Below are positions 1 to 9,992 of a stretch of 20,502 nt of DNA, piece by piece (position 1 is the stretch's first letter; every line of letters begins with the position of its first letter). A model generated the notes under the pieces. It was given only the letters and a program-made list of their open reading frames with translations. It did not search any database and was not told the DNA's origin. This DNA is from Priapulus caudatus (taxonomy: Eukaryota > Priapulida > Priapulimorpha > Priapulimorphida > Priapulidae): contig NW_014579362.1 in the NCBI RefSeq assembly GCF_000485595.1, positions 5,291-25,792 of the forward strand, written 5' to 3'. A program made the translations under genes and the position numbers.

Positions 1-320
1 CGCAGTAGGCATGTAAACAATAGGCTGCTCACGTAATACATAATAAAAACATGAACAACTGCTATTAGTGATGGGCATTTTATATAAACCGTGATTCCGT
101 TCTGGGTATGAATAATGAAATCTTTAGTTTGAATATTTTACGAATTATTATGCTAAGAAATTATAGTTATTATTTTTAATAGAACAACTGCTGAGGATAT
201 ATCATTGGTATTGAGGTGCCCTTCGCATTTTTTGCTATAATGTCAATTGTATTACCTTAAAATATATGCTATCAGTGATCGACCTAAACGCACATGTAAA
301 TAAACACGCTGATCTTCCTA
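1..320 (+). repeat. Left arm of a ~300 bp terminal inverted repeat
   Basis: This segment is the inverted copy of 8538-8826. The outer ends match as gcagtagg at 2-9 and cctactgc at 8819-8826. The best-preserved inner block is the stretch at about 241-315, whose reverse complement lies at about 8540-8613. The arms differ by many one- and two-base indels, the left arm being slightly longer. The base before position 2 is at the window edge, so a target-site duplication cannot be checked on this side. The arm has no recognisable coding content. It could be the end of a DNA transposon that later received the Gypsy element, or an unusual terminal repeat of a composite element. Confidence 0.85.
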
Positions 321-861
321 TAAACACCATTGAAATACTTTTGAATTCTTGGAAATGAGAATTCTGCTAATGTTTTCGCAAATTTATGGTAAATGTGGCA
401 CCAAAGCTTAAAAATCGGCTAAAGATGAGGTAATCTAACTATAAATTATGCGCCCATTTCTTCTGCTGCTACAGATGTTTGTTTCGGTGTAAAGTTGGAG
501 GACTTCAAATTGTACAACGTGTAAATACTCTTTACAAAAATCAGGGTGAACATCATAAAATATATACAACTTGCAGAATTTATTCCAAAGAAGCTCTTTT
601 ATTTACAATTTGTTGCTCTCGAGTGAAATACAAAGTTAGGTGAATGTTTTTCATGCCAAGAAAAGATGCAGTTTAAATCAAATATAGCATTTTAATCATA
701 GACTTACTCCAACAAAACCATCAGATTCTGCGTAGTTCTAGCACAAAGTGAAATTCTGAAACAATGCATGCACCAAATACACTCCATGTACTATTAAGCT
801 AGCAAGAAGTGGCCAGCTAATGATAACACTGCTATAATATAGTCAACAAAATCGTGAACAT
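321..861. other. AT-rich non-coding stretch inside the inverted-repeat unit
   Basis: The stretch lies between the left inverted arm and the hairpin tandem array. It is AT-rich with stops in every frame. I see no protein similarity, RNA gene or repeat structure in it. Confidence 0.5.
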
Positions 862-1325
862 TGCAAACTATTACGTTTTATGAGGGCTGCATTATAGCAG
901 CCCTGATAACAGCGGGACTGCTAACTTCCGGCTCAAACTCCTGCGTATGTAAACTGTGAACGCGTTTTTATGCGGGCTGCATGTATAGCAGCCCTGATAA
1001 ACAGCGAGCGTGAGCTGCTACTTCCGCTCAAACTCCTCGTATGTAAACTGTGAACCGTGTTTTTATGCGGGCTGATTATAGCAGCCTGATAAGCACGAGC
1101 GAACTGGCTATAAGTTGCCGGACTCAAACTCCTGCCGTATGTAAAAACTGTGAACCGGTTTTTATGCGCGGCTGCATTTATAGCAGCCCTGATAAAAGCA
1201 GCAGAGCGACTGCTAACTCGATTCCGGCTCAATAACTCCTCGTATGTAAACATCGAAAGCGTTTTTATGGCGGGGCTGCATTAAAGCAGGCCCTGAGTAA
1301 CGGACGGACTGTCAAGTCCAAACAG
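862..1325. repeat. Tandem array, five ~90-105 bp units, each with a hairpin
   Basis: Five successive copies can be read by eye. Each carries a block like gtaaactgtgaa, then a run like gtttttatg, then a palindrome of the form gggctgc-attata-gcagccc, then a less conserved block like gactgctaacttccggctc. The palindromes fall near 883, 973, 1068, 1168 and 1271, so the period grows from about 90 to 104 bp. Units differ mainly by small insertions rather than substitutions. The array lies inside the inverted-repeat unit, so it may be the subterminal or internal satellite of that transposon. Frames reading through it on both strands are artefacts of the repeat. Confidence 0.85.
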
Positions 1326-2757
1326 ACTATTGTTCGCTTGACATCATGCAGTCAGCACGATCAACGTTAAAATGATTGGAATAAGGCCCTAACCGATGTA
1401 GTGATAATTACATTATTCTGCTAAAGTTTAAATTCACGCTTATTTGAACACTTGAGACAAAAATACATTTAATAAGAACTTATTACTTCCGTGACGCTTT
1501 CATATTCCGAAGAAATTACAAACAAGTTGAGAAGCCGTTATATTAAGCAATTTAATTAACGAAAGTTTTTGATCTAAACATTGGGAGATGCAATGCATGA
1601 CAACTTTTATTGAAACAGATATATTTTATTACTCAAGCTTGGAAGCTATGTGTGAGCTATTACTTTCCAATTGCTTGTTCTGCTGTGCGTTGTGGCAGAT
1701 GCTTGAAGTCTAACCTTCAACTGCACACAGAGGTATTGACATAGCAGCAAAAAGTTGATGCTGAAATAATAGACAGTTGAAAAAAAGAGCAATGTAGATT
1801 TGTAGATTAGATCAGCATTGAATACGTAACACAAAGACTATCAACATACATAAAACTTTCCCATAGTTTGATATCAGCTTTAGATCAGGCTCTTAGAAAG
1901 ACTAAAAGTTGATTAGCTTGGCCCAATCTTATACTGGGAAAGTCTTTTTCCATAATCGTCTATGCATATATTCATATGAGATTGTGGGTCCTTGATATTC
2001 TTCTGTTCCATCTGCAATCTTTGTTACTGCTTCACAAAGCTCACGTTTATGTAATAGCAAAGTAGGGCAGATAAATAGTATCATCATTTGGCTTTAATCA
2101 TCCCATCTTTTAAAAGTTATCTGCCATCCACGCATTTGCTTCTGCTGTTTTCGCTACTGCATCTTTCCCTTGCCCACAGTTCCATGAATTAGCGGTGAAC
2201 TAGTGATTGGTGTCATTTCTTACCCTCTCAAGCATGTGTGATGAGTTAGGTAATGAAGATATCATAAAATTAAGAGAAAGCTTGCATAATTATACACGCT
2301 AGAAATAGTCAGCAGTTCTGACGCGTTATGTGTTCATGCGCATTTTGTACGCACCAGTTACAATAAATGGCTATAACGCAGTAAATAACCATGCAGTTTT
2401 GAGATGCTATTGATTTGACGGGCCAGTTTGTGGCCCCGCTATTTACGGGTTCTTATGTAGTCATCACAGGCAGCAAATAGGCTATCAGGTCAAGTTTTGA
2501 AGCATTGTTTAAAAGCGAATCATACCAGGCTGCTGACTGCAAGCCCGATTCGCGTCATTCTCAGGCACCTGCAAACAACTACTAGGATTTGCGACAGAGA
2601 TCGATAACGCATATTTACAGAGACGGCCAGTAAAAAGGTGTTGTGTTGTGTATTGAAATTTTGTTTACAATATGTGCTGCCAGCCTATAGCGGTGTTATG
2701 GTAACTATGTAAAGCCTACCCATAGGTTTTCATTTACCAAGAGCAGATTATTTCTTT
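1326..2757. other. AT-rich non-coding stretch upstream of the retroelement
   Basis: About 1.4 kb without a supportable gene. Short frames exist but have no recognisable domain and lie in AT-rich sequence. A 5' LTR for the downstream Gypsy element was expected somewhere here, but I could not match any part of it to sequence downstream of pol. Confidence 0.45.
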
Positions 2758-2784
2758 ATGAGTAAGAACTTTGAATACAATATC

Positions 2785-2797
2785 TGGCGCACGAGGG
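2785..2797 (+). other. Possible retroelement primer binding site
   Basis: The string tggcgcacgaggg lies some 200 bases before the first gag-like reading. Many Gypsy elements begin their tRNA primer site with TGGCGC just after the 5' LTR. No tRNA 3' end was matched and no LTR end was confirmed beside it, so this is a weak call. Confidence 0.25.
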
Positions 2798-2989
2798 ATG
2801 TGCAACACACCCACTGGCATCAACGGAAGCCAAGGGGGAGATCGGATGTGAATCTGTGGAGTAGAAAAAAATTCCTCGCTAAAAATTTTACGTTGTCGAC
2901 ACGAGACCACAACGTCCTTCTGGCGACCGTCTCCACGGAAGATATGGCCTTCCGAACTTCCGCAGCTTCAAAGTGCGAAGCGACGAACA

Positions 2990-3530
2990 ACGTTGGACCC
3001 CGATGGGACAAATGGAATTTCCCGATAACGAGCGACTGATCACGGCGATGGAGAAATAATAGAATTACCTCCAGCCGATATCGAAAGCAAGCTGCTCTTC
3101 TCGTTCCTATAGCACTTAAAGTATGGTGCCGATTGGAGACCCTCATCTATCGAAGCTGAAATGCTGTATGAGCAGAACAGGCTGACCGCGACGTAGGCGG
3201 GAGATATGGCGCACCGCGACTGTAAAATCACGATGTTTACCAACGATCGAAGATCTCTCACTGCGCTACTTCACGCGCAAAGAAAAACACAGCATTCGAA
3301 GTTATAACATTCAGGCAGGCAGCCACAAACTCGAAGGTGAAGAATAAATTGAACACTTTTCGTTAGCGAGACTATCATGGCGAATCAATGTGATTTTTCT
3401 GAGCAGAAAGGAGAAGCCAATCAAAGTTATTTTCTCCTAGTTCATCTCAGCCACTCAGACGTCCGTGGCACTCAGAGGAGATTTAGAGGCTGATGAAGCT
3501 TGTAAACTTGCCAGATCACTAGAAGATTAG
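2990..3530 (+). pseudogene. gag remnant of the Gypsy-type element
   Basis: Capsid-type gag would assemble the cytoplasmic particle that packages element RNA. Short readings in different frames resemble Gypsy gag: RWDKWN near 3000, FEVITFRQAATNSK from about 3287, and CDFSEQKGEANQ near 3388. The Phe/Gln-rich middle followed by a Cys-Asp-Phe block about 30 residues later matches the usual layout of the capsid C-terminal half. Frameshifts and stops separate the pieces. Downstream (3530-3740) I looked for a CCHC zinc knuckle. A few cysteines and histidines occur, but no clean C-x2-C-x4-H-x4-C is readable. The family call rests mainly on position upstream of a certain RT. Confidence 0.5.
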
Positions 3531-4059
3531 TGAAATTTTAGCAGGCCACAAAAAGTAGAGACCTCACACCAACCCTCCTACTGCCTCGCGTGTATGCACA
3601 TCCAACGACAGAACAAATGTGCAGCATCGCCGTATACAACAGGCCGCGCCCCAACAGAGGGCGTCCATGTCACGGTGGTAGAATAGTGCGACGCCAGGCT
3701 ACAGCCAGAGTAAGCAAATCGACAGGGTGCCAGGAAAAGTCAGGGTTGTCGTGACTAACTGTGGCTCACGCAAGCATCAGCACTCTCGGCTGCCCTGGCC
3801 AGAGGGAAAACCTGGCAGTTGCCTGTCTTAAGATTGACACTTTTCCAGAGTATGGCAGATCTCGCGTGACAGAAATGGACAGCGCACGAGACAAGAGGCC
3901 ACCATACGCGCACAGGTCAGCTCAACATGGAATCGGCCAACACCAACCAGACAACGACACGACACAGACTATGCCTCACCGCTCATGAAGTTGCCATACC
4001 GCCAGTGCGAGGCATATCCTTTCCAAACAAGCCGGGCGCACGAGCAGACCTTCCAACAC

Positions 4060-4470
4060 GCTCCGTGAGGATTGGCATATCAGTCATCACCATGACAATA
4101 GAGCAGCAAGCGCCTGCTGTCTAGCATCATTTGAGCTCAGACACTTATGAGAAACTCCGGCTGCCTTTGCCAAGCACTCGAGCCAGCCAACGTCGCTGGG
4201 TATACCCATAATGGATGCATCAACTCCACTGCCTATGCTAGGGGTACGCACAGCCGCTGATGTCATTCAAGAGCTGTCAACAACGTGCAGCAGCGTATTC
4301 ACAGTCGCTTAAAGTATAAGAGGCAACCTCCTTAGTTCGGCAATGAGACTGCAGCAGGACGCTCGCATCGCATGTGCACTAAGCTCAGAATGTGAGGGAA
4401 CAAATCAAAGGCCTTCTGCGTGACCGCTACACACAGCAAATAGTATGGTGAATAGCCCAGAGCTCTTCGA
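4060..4470 (+). pseudogene. Protease-region remnant of the Gypsy-type element
   Basis: The region lies where a retropepsin-type aspartic protease belongs, just before RT. The reading SSDTYEKLRLPLP at 4134-4172 resembles the segment that normally follows the active-site loop in Gypsy proteases. The catalytic D-S/T-G triplet is not readable in any frame just upstream, where a stop occurs, so the enzyme would be dead as sequenced. The assignment leans on position as well as this motif. The stretch at 3531-4059 holds only stop-interrupted readings that I cannot assign. Confidence 0.4.
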
Positions 4471-4489
4471 GGGAATAGGAAAATTCCGC

Positions 4490-5130
4490 ACAAGTTGTGA
4501 GCCCTCCACATCGATGAGACCGTACAGCCTAAACAGCAACCTCAGCGACGGGCATTCCGTTTCACATCAAGAAAGACGTGGGAGAAGAGCTCAAGGCGCT
4601 TGAGGACCTGACATCATAGAGAAAGCCGAAGGACCAACTCCATGGGTCCAGTCCACTTGTCGTGGTGCCAAGAAAAGTGGCGAAGTCCGTCTGTGTGTCG
4701 ATATGAGAGAGGGCAACAAGCTAGTTAAGAGAGTCAAACACTGCTCCATGCCGACAATAGAGCGACCTTATAAGCAGACCTAAATGGCTCAACCGTCTTC
4801 ATGCACCTTAGATCTTGCCTCCGGGTATCACCTAGCTTGAGGCTAGACCCCCGAAGCAGCGCCAATCCAGACCACCTTTAGCTCACAATGTCGCCCTGTA
4901 GCAAGATACAAAAGACTGATGTTGGAATAAAGCGCAGCATCCGAAATAGTTCAGAATGCTGTAGAGGGAGACGATACGCGACATTCCTGGTGTCAAGAAT
5001 ATGCTCAGACGATATTGTGGTGGGCACGGCAAAAGACCAGCCGAACATGATGCAGGCGGCTTACACACTGTTCTACACCGCCTATCGCCCGGTGAATGCC
5101 AAGCTCAACAGACAAGTGTAAATGTCGCCA
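4490..5130 (+). pseudogene. Reverse transcriptase remnant of the Gypsy-type element
   Basis: This is the clearest part of the element. Read exactly as present, it contains HIDETVQPKQQPQRR from about 4510, PFHIKKDVGEELKALEDL in another frame, DIIEKAEGPTPWV from 4610, KKSGEVRLCVDMRE further on in that frame, TLDLASGYH from about 4802 and SDDIVVG from 5005. The Asp in TLDLASGYH and the Asp pair in SDDIVVG are the metal-binding residues of the polymerase, so the catalytic positions survive although they lie in different frames. Frame changes occur at least between each of the first pieces, often beside short homopolymers. The Gypsy family is certain; the lineage within it is not resolved. Confidence 0.92.
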
Positions 5131-5419
5131 GGCATTGTGACATTTCTAGCTGTCAGATCTTCAGCAGCAATAGGTGTTAGAGCAGATCCTAAAAGGATTT
5201 GAAGCCAATAAACAAATGTGGCCAGTCCACCTACTAACGCTGGCGGAATTAAGATCATTCCGGGCATGGCTGCAATATGTGCGCCCGCCGAGTTCATGCG
5301 CTAACTTTGGCCTACGCGTCAACCACACGCAACTCAGAGCAGCTGACTCTGCCAAGATGCCCTATGGCAATGGAAGAAAGCCAGCACCGAAGCTTCAACA
5401 AGCTTGAAGCAAGCGCCTC

Positions 5420-5810
5420 TCGTCAGCACAGATAATGACTGTACTTCGACGGCCACACAAAGACTTCAGATCTGATGGTTGATGCTAGCGGCCACCGGCC
5501 TCGAGGCAAATACTGACTCAAGACGGAAAGATTAGTCAGCTACGCCAGCAAGCGTTAACCGACGTGGAACGACGATTACTCCCAGACTGGCGAGAGATGT
5601 GGCGCACTGTAATGGGGTAGCAGACACTTCCACTTTACCTATTATGGGGCTCTGCATTTCCAAGCCATCCTCCGATTGCACAAGCCACTAATCGTATCTT
5701 CAAAAGCCAGAGGCCAGCAACAGCACGACAATAGAAACGCTGAAGACCTCCGTCTCAGCACCGCTACAACTTCCAGGGCTAAAATACGTCCGCGGTAAGA
5801 TGACAAGATC
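5420..5810 (+). pseudogene. RNase H remnant of the Gypsy-type element
   Basis: RNase H removes the RNA strand of the hybrid during reverse transcription and follows RT directly in Gypsy pol. The reading DLMVDAS from 5469 matches the first catalytic Asp motif of this domain. Further pieces, including a Leu/Thr-rich stretch after about 5510 and a stretch near 5750-5800 resembling the domain's end, occur in shifted frames. The other catalytic acidic residues cannot be placed with confidence because of frame breaks. The gap at 5131-5419 is the RT-RNase H connection, with only broken readings. Confidence 0.7.
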
Positions 5811-5879
5811 CTGCGACTACGCTGAGTGCGCCACCCATGCTCAAAAACACCATGCCAGACTGACAGAGCTGAGGACTTT

Positions 5880-7351
5880 GTTAATTACGTCTGCTAAGAA
5901 TGCTGTGCCAAAAGCAATGAACTAATGGAGGCAAGTGCAGAAGGAAAACTAAAACAGACACGCAAAGCTCCAAGCAGTATGAACATCGCATCGCGGATGG
6001 GCAAGGGAACAGCCCCTGGTCCAAAAAAGTTCAAGAAAGTCAGGCAAGACAACAGTCTGTGGAGATATGCATCCTCCGAGTGGATCACGTAATAGTACTG
6101 CGACGTCCAGTCTCCATGCCCAAGCTTGTTAGTCCTCGCCGCATGGCAGGCGGCACCAGGGAATAGTCCAAACCAAAAACAGCTGGCTTCCGGGAAAAAG
6201 TTTGGTTCCGCTAAACAATAGACTCCATCGCCGAAGACACTAGAGTAAAAACATGTGCGCCTACCATGTCAGGCATGCTTTTCGGCAGTCATTCCAGCCC
6301 ACGGCAGACGCTCAAGGCCTAGAGCAGTTGGCCTGGGCGGGCCCATGAAAAGAAATCTCCATTGACTTTCTTGGCGCCACTTCCGTCCATGATGTGCTTT
6401 TTGGTTGCCATAGGACAACTAACAGTCGTTTCCCTGAGGTAGAGAATTATAGTCATCAACTTCTGGCAAAGACTGTTATACGCCACAGTTAGACGCAATG
6501 TTCGGCTAGACAGTGGCATCGCCAGAAACTGTCTATTCTGACATCTGGAGCGCACCTTTCAACAGCGAAGACTTCAAAATGTTCGCCAAACCGCTTGGAT
6601 TCAGGCACAGAACGCTGTCACAGTGCCGCTATGGCCGCAAGCCAACGGGGAGGCTGAACATTTCATGAGCCCTCCGCAATGAAAGTCCATCAGAGCTGCT
6701 CATGTTGACCACAGAAAGTTGGAAGGGCAGGAAGTTTAAACATTCCTGAGAGCAATACCATGAGGGCAATGCCTGCATTGCCACGTAACTGCTGTTCTCC
6801 AGCGCGAAGCGCCTATAATAAAGCAAATCAGGACGCAAGCAGCCTTGCCATCACGCAGCGCTACCAGCTGTTGCTTCTTTTGGACGTCCCAAGCGTCATG
6901 CAAGACAACAGAACGAAGCTGAGAAAAGGCTAAGGCTAAAGGCCTATTACGACAGCCGGCAAGAACGCCAAAGTCTGCGCCACTCTCGCATAGGCGACAC
7001 AGTACTGGTCAAGCAGCGCCGCACCGTAATAAGATTGTCCACTCGCATTCGACCGCTCAGGCCTCTGACCATCACCGCTAGGTAGGGCTGCCATGGTAAA
7101 CTGCAACAAGGGGTGGATTTACAGTGTGACACGGAAATGTCTCTCTAACTTCAAACCATTCCAAAGGAGAGCTACGGAACCTGAATGCCTAGATTAGACG
7201 GACCCCCATCAAGGCAGACCACCAAAGGAGCCCTCCAGGACATCCGAATAACAAGCACCCCTGAGGACGCCTGTCTGAGGAGTACCAAAGAAAGACAGTC
7301 GAAAACGAACCGGAGAGAAGAAGTCGTCCTCCTGTCCGCTTCAAGGACTAG
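5880..7351 (+). pseudogene. Integrase remnant of the Gypsy-type element
   Basis: The integrase would insert element DNA in the nucleus. A zinc-finger cysteine piece LPCQAC is readable near 6260-6280. The first catalytic Asp lies in EISIDFLGAT from 6352, the second in YSDIWSAPFNSEDFKMFAK from about 6532, and the Glu in QANGEAEHFM at 6638-6667, so all three DDE residues can be seen. In the second motif the usual Asn-Gly after Asp reads Ile-Trp. The C-terminal tail ends with RPPVRFKD at 7325-7348 followed by a stop at 7349; a Pro-Pro-Val-Arg-Phe tail is common at the end of Gypsy pol. Frames change repeatedly and many stops interrupt it. Confidence 0.85.
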
Positions 7352-7609
7352 CGTATGTCTATGCACATAAGCACATAGGTTGTGAAAACCACATGGGAGT
7401 GAAGTGCTGTATACCTCTCCTCCCAATTTGGCTGCAATTAAAATGAGGACGCAAATATGCTCTAGTGTGGGGCAATTTCAAATTCTGTGACTTTCATCAG
7501 TGTGCAATGTTTGAAGAGATTAATTGTCGAGTTAATAACTTCAATAATTTTAGTCTGTTAATAGTGATTTTAGTTTTTAAACTCAAAGTTTTAATTTTCT
7601 AAGCTAAAG
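7352..7609. other. Post-pol AT-rich segment, possible 3' LTR start
   Basis: A short purine run gggagtgaag at 7395-7404 is followed by tg, which is the arrangement of a polypurine tract and LTR start in Gypsy elements. No second copy of the following sequence was found upstream of gag, so an LTR is not proven. The rest is AT-rich without coding signal. Confidence 0.3.
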
Positions 7610-7779
7610 CAATACTCTGTACCTACTTGTATCAGCTTGTAAAATAGGGCAAATCATTGCATAAAGAGCACAAACATTGCATAGTTTTTATTCATTTTTG
7701 AAACTTGCATAACTTTATTCCGTGAAACTACTCCAGTAGTCACCTACTGACACCCTCACATGGGTAGAAATGAACTTTT
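7610..7779 (+). repeat. ~170 bp direct repeat, copy 1
   Basis: Nearly identical to 8829-9001, starting caatactctgtacc and ending near gggtagaaat-aactttt. The main difference is in a T-rich run near 7685. Flanks of the two copies are unrelated. It is not coding in any convincing frame. This copy lies between the Gypsy remnant and the GT microsatellite. Confidence 0.92.
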
Positions 7780-7805
7780 CCACGGCTCCTCAGCTAAGCA
7801 TGCAC

Positions 7806-7914
7806 CTGTGTTCGTGTGTGTGCGTGCGTGCGTGTTTGTGTGACTATATGTATGTGTCTAGGCGTGTGTGTGTGTGTGTGTGTGTGTGTGCATGCGTGCG
7901 TGCGTGTATGTATA
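7806..7914. repeat. GT-rich microsatellite
   Basis: A compound simple repeat with (GT)n, GCGT and GTAT stretches; the purest (GT)n core is 7864-7890. On the minus strand it forces a His/Thr-rich open frame that is not a gene. Confidence 0.95.
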
Positions 7915-8537
7915 TTTACATACAGTATGTATAAATAAATTTCTACACGTTTATTATTGCTACTATATTTTACGTACACTTCGTCAGCGGGATTAAGTTG
8001 GTTACTCGATAGAGAACGTAGGTTATGGTTATTGCTTGTCAGAAATCGTGTGCTGTATGTCTGTGTGGTGAATGGCAGCTCTTGCATAGTGTCATGTAGA
8101 TGAAGGCCAGGAGCAGTAAGATACTGCTCATGGCCAAAAGATTATAATCGCTAGTACTACTGACTGTATATGGTAAAATACCAAATGAATTAATACAAAA
8201 TAGTAAGTAATCAGATTTCTCTAGGTGAAAAGTATTTCTCTTCCTTTTATTGAGATCCATAATTACCTCTCATAACTTTGGGTTTACCAATCTCTATGTA
8301 ATGCTGTGATTGAAATAAATCTGAATAGGTTCATCTGATAGAATTAAGCCGAATGGATGTGTTGGAAGTGATTTTGAAGCATCTTATACATACAATATAG
8401 TACACATTAGTTGACAATAAACAATGTTTTACTAAAAGTAAACGACATTGTATTAATACTGTTGTTACACGCGCATAATTCCTATTCTTGATTTGCATAA
8501 AACAGCAGCCAAATTATGGGATATTTTAGCAATGACA
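7915..8537. other. AT-rich non-coding spacer before the right inverted arm
   Basis: AT-rich sequence with stops in all frames and no recognisable gene, RNA or repeat. It belongs to the inner side of the inverted-repeat unit. Confidence 0.5.
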
Positions 8538-8826
8538 TAGGAAGATCAGCGTGTTTACATGTGCGTTTAGGTCGATCACTGATAGCATATATTTAAGGTA
8601 ATACAATTGACATGATACAAAAAATGCGAAGGGCACCTCATACCAATGATATCCCAGTTTTCATTAAAAAAAACTATAATTCTTTAGCCATAATATATTC
8701 GTAAATATTCAATAAAATTCTATTCATACACAAACGGAATCACGTTTATATAAAATGCCACACTAATAGCGTTTGTTCATGTTTTATTATTAATTAGTGA
8801 GCAGCCTATGGTTTACATTCCTACTG
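8538..8826 (-). repeat. Right arm of the ~300 bp terminal inverted repeat
   Basis: Reverse complement of 1-320, with the outer end cctactgc at 8819-8826. The strongest block is 8540-8640. Copy 2 of the direct repeat starts three bases after the arm ends, which fixes the element edge at about 8826-8828. Confidence 0.88.
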
Positions 8827-8828
8827 CA

Positions 8829-9001
8829 CAATACTCTGTACCTACTTGTATCAGCTTGTAAAATAGGGCAAATCATTGCATAAAGAGCACAAACATTGCA
8901 TAGTTTTTTTTATTTATTTTTGAAACTTGCATAACTTTATTCCGTGAAACTACTCCAGTAGTCACCTACTGACACCCTCACATGGGTAGAAATTAACTTT
9001 T
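8829..9001 (+). repeat. ~170 bp direct repeat, copy 2
   Basis: Nearly identical to 7610-7779 and placed immediately outside the right inverted arm. The T-rich run near 8906 is longer than in copy 1. The right edge is where the two copies diverge, at about 9001. Confidence 0.92.
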
Positions 9002-9788
9002 GAACAAGGGAGTCCATCATCCAGGCCCTTCCCTCAAAAAGAGGTAGTCCGCAGCAAAATGAAGGAGTCCGCAGTCTGAAGTTCAACATGTACCGCCACC
9101 ATTTTTCCTCCCACACACTACCTACGTAGAGCCTGTGTTCAAACTTCAATACATCCTCAAAGTGGGACCAACCCACCCTCTCTCCATGATATAATTATGC
9201 AAAGACCGAATAGAACCAGATGAAGGGTTGGGGGCGTCATTGGTAGTGTATGGCACCTAGGGGGGGGATTGTTAATTCAGACCTGAAGGTGTAAAAGGAA
9301 CTCTGTAACCTTGTGTTATTTCTGCCTTTCCTTTACTTTCCCAGAAATAATCTTCTCAATTATTTTAATTTTGGTTCGTTTCGCTTCGCTTTTTTGCCTG
9401 CTGCTATTTTCTTTCTACCTATAAAATAATCTAAGAACCAGGCCGTTACTCTACGATTAGATAGATAGTGTAGTATAGTAATCCATTTGTTGCGTTTGCT
9501 ATTCTTCTTGCATTCATCAAACTGCGTAATGGGTCCTGGTAAATTACAAAGTGATCTTATTATTTTGACTGCTTCTGCTACTGCCGACGAGTTGAAACAC
9601 GAACATATCTGCACCATGAACTCACACTGAATGTGAATGAAGTGTGAAGATTCTGTTAGATATATTCATAGTTAAAGTGGAAAAGTCACCATTTGCGGTT
9701 ACTAAATTAAAGCAACGTCTACGAGTACTTGTTATCAGTAATTCACGCTGTTACTGTATGAGTGAAAGTAGTATAACTACTTGTCGTG
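9002..9788. other. Non-coding stretch, moderately GC-rich at first
   Basis: The first 180 bases are richer in GC than what follows and repeat short phrases such as ggagtccgcag (near 9064) and gtccgcag (9046); the remainder is AT-rich with a G8 run near 9260. A minus-strand frame of about 79 codons crosses 8937-9176, but part of it lies inside the direct repeat and no domain is recognisable. I see no gene. Confidence 0.4.
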
Positions 9789-9812
9789 TATATATATATA
9801 TATATATATATA
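9789..9812. repeat. (TA)12 microsatellite
   Basis: Uninterrupted TA dinucleotides, seen directly. Confidence 0.97.
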
Positions 9813-9992
9813 TTAACGGCTGTATCACGGTAGGTTGATGAATGCAAGTTTCATGTTTAATGTAGGACTCTGGCCCTATATTCTTTCAATGGAGCAGCGA
9901 CTTGTATAACTAAGCATTCTTAGTGAATAAAGCTGTTGTTAGCATGCAGTTTATGTATTGATGTATGTATGTTCTTGTTTCATTCATTTGTT

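Larger units (their letters stand above)
2758..7351 (+). mobile_element. Degenerate Ty3/Gypsy-type LTR retrotransposon body
   Basis: The order gag, protease-like, reverse transcriptase, RNase H, integrase (with a DDE core) is that of Ty3/Gypsy elements; Copia elements place integrase before RT. All pieces run on the + strand, but the frame changes many times and in-frame stops are common, so nothing here encodes a full polyprotein. Long direct LTRs were not found on either side: 2400-2757 and 7352-7780 do not align by eye. The element sits inside the ~300 bp inverted repeats, most simply as a nested insertion. The left boundary is approximate, and clear gag similarity begins only near 2990. 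Confidence 0.85.

Noticed and set aside
933-1253. Minus- and plus-strand open frames over the hairpin tandem array
   Set aside because: The frames exist because the repeat unit lacks stops; indels between units break any repeat-coded peptide, and no domain is present.
862-1325. CRISPR-like array
   Set aside because: The repeats are adjacent and degenerate without unique spacers, and the context is eukaryotic transposon DNA.
2400-2784. 5' LTR of the Gypsy element
   Set aside because: No matching sequence was found after pol, so calling an LTR would be a guess.
8937-9176. 79-codon minus-strand frame
   Set aside because: It overlaps the 170 bp direct repeat, but copy 1 of the repeat does not continue the frame. 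No domain is seen.
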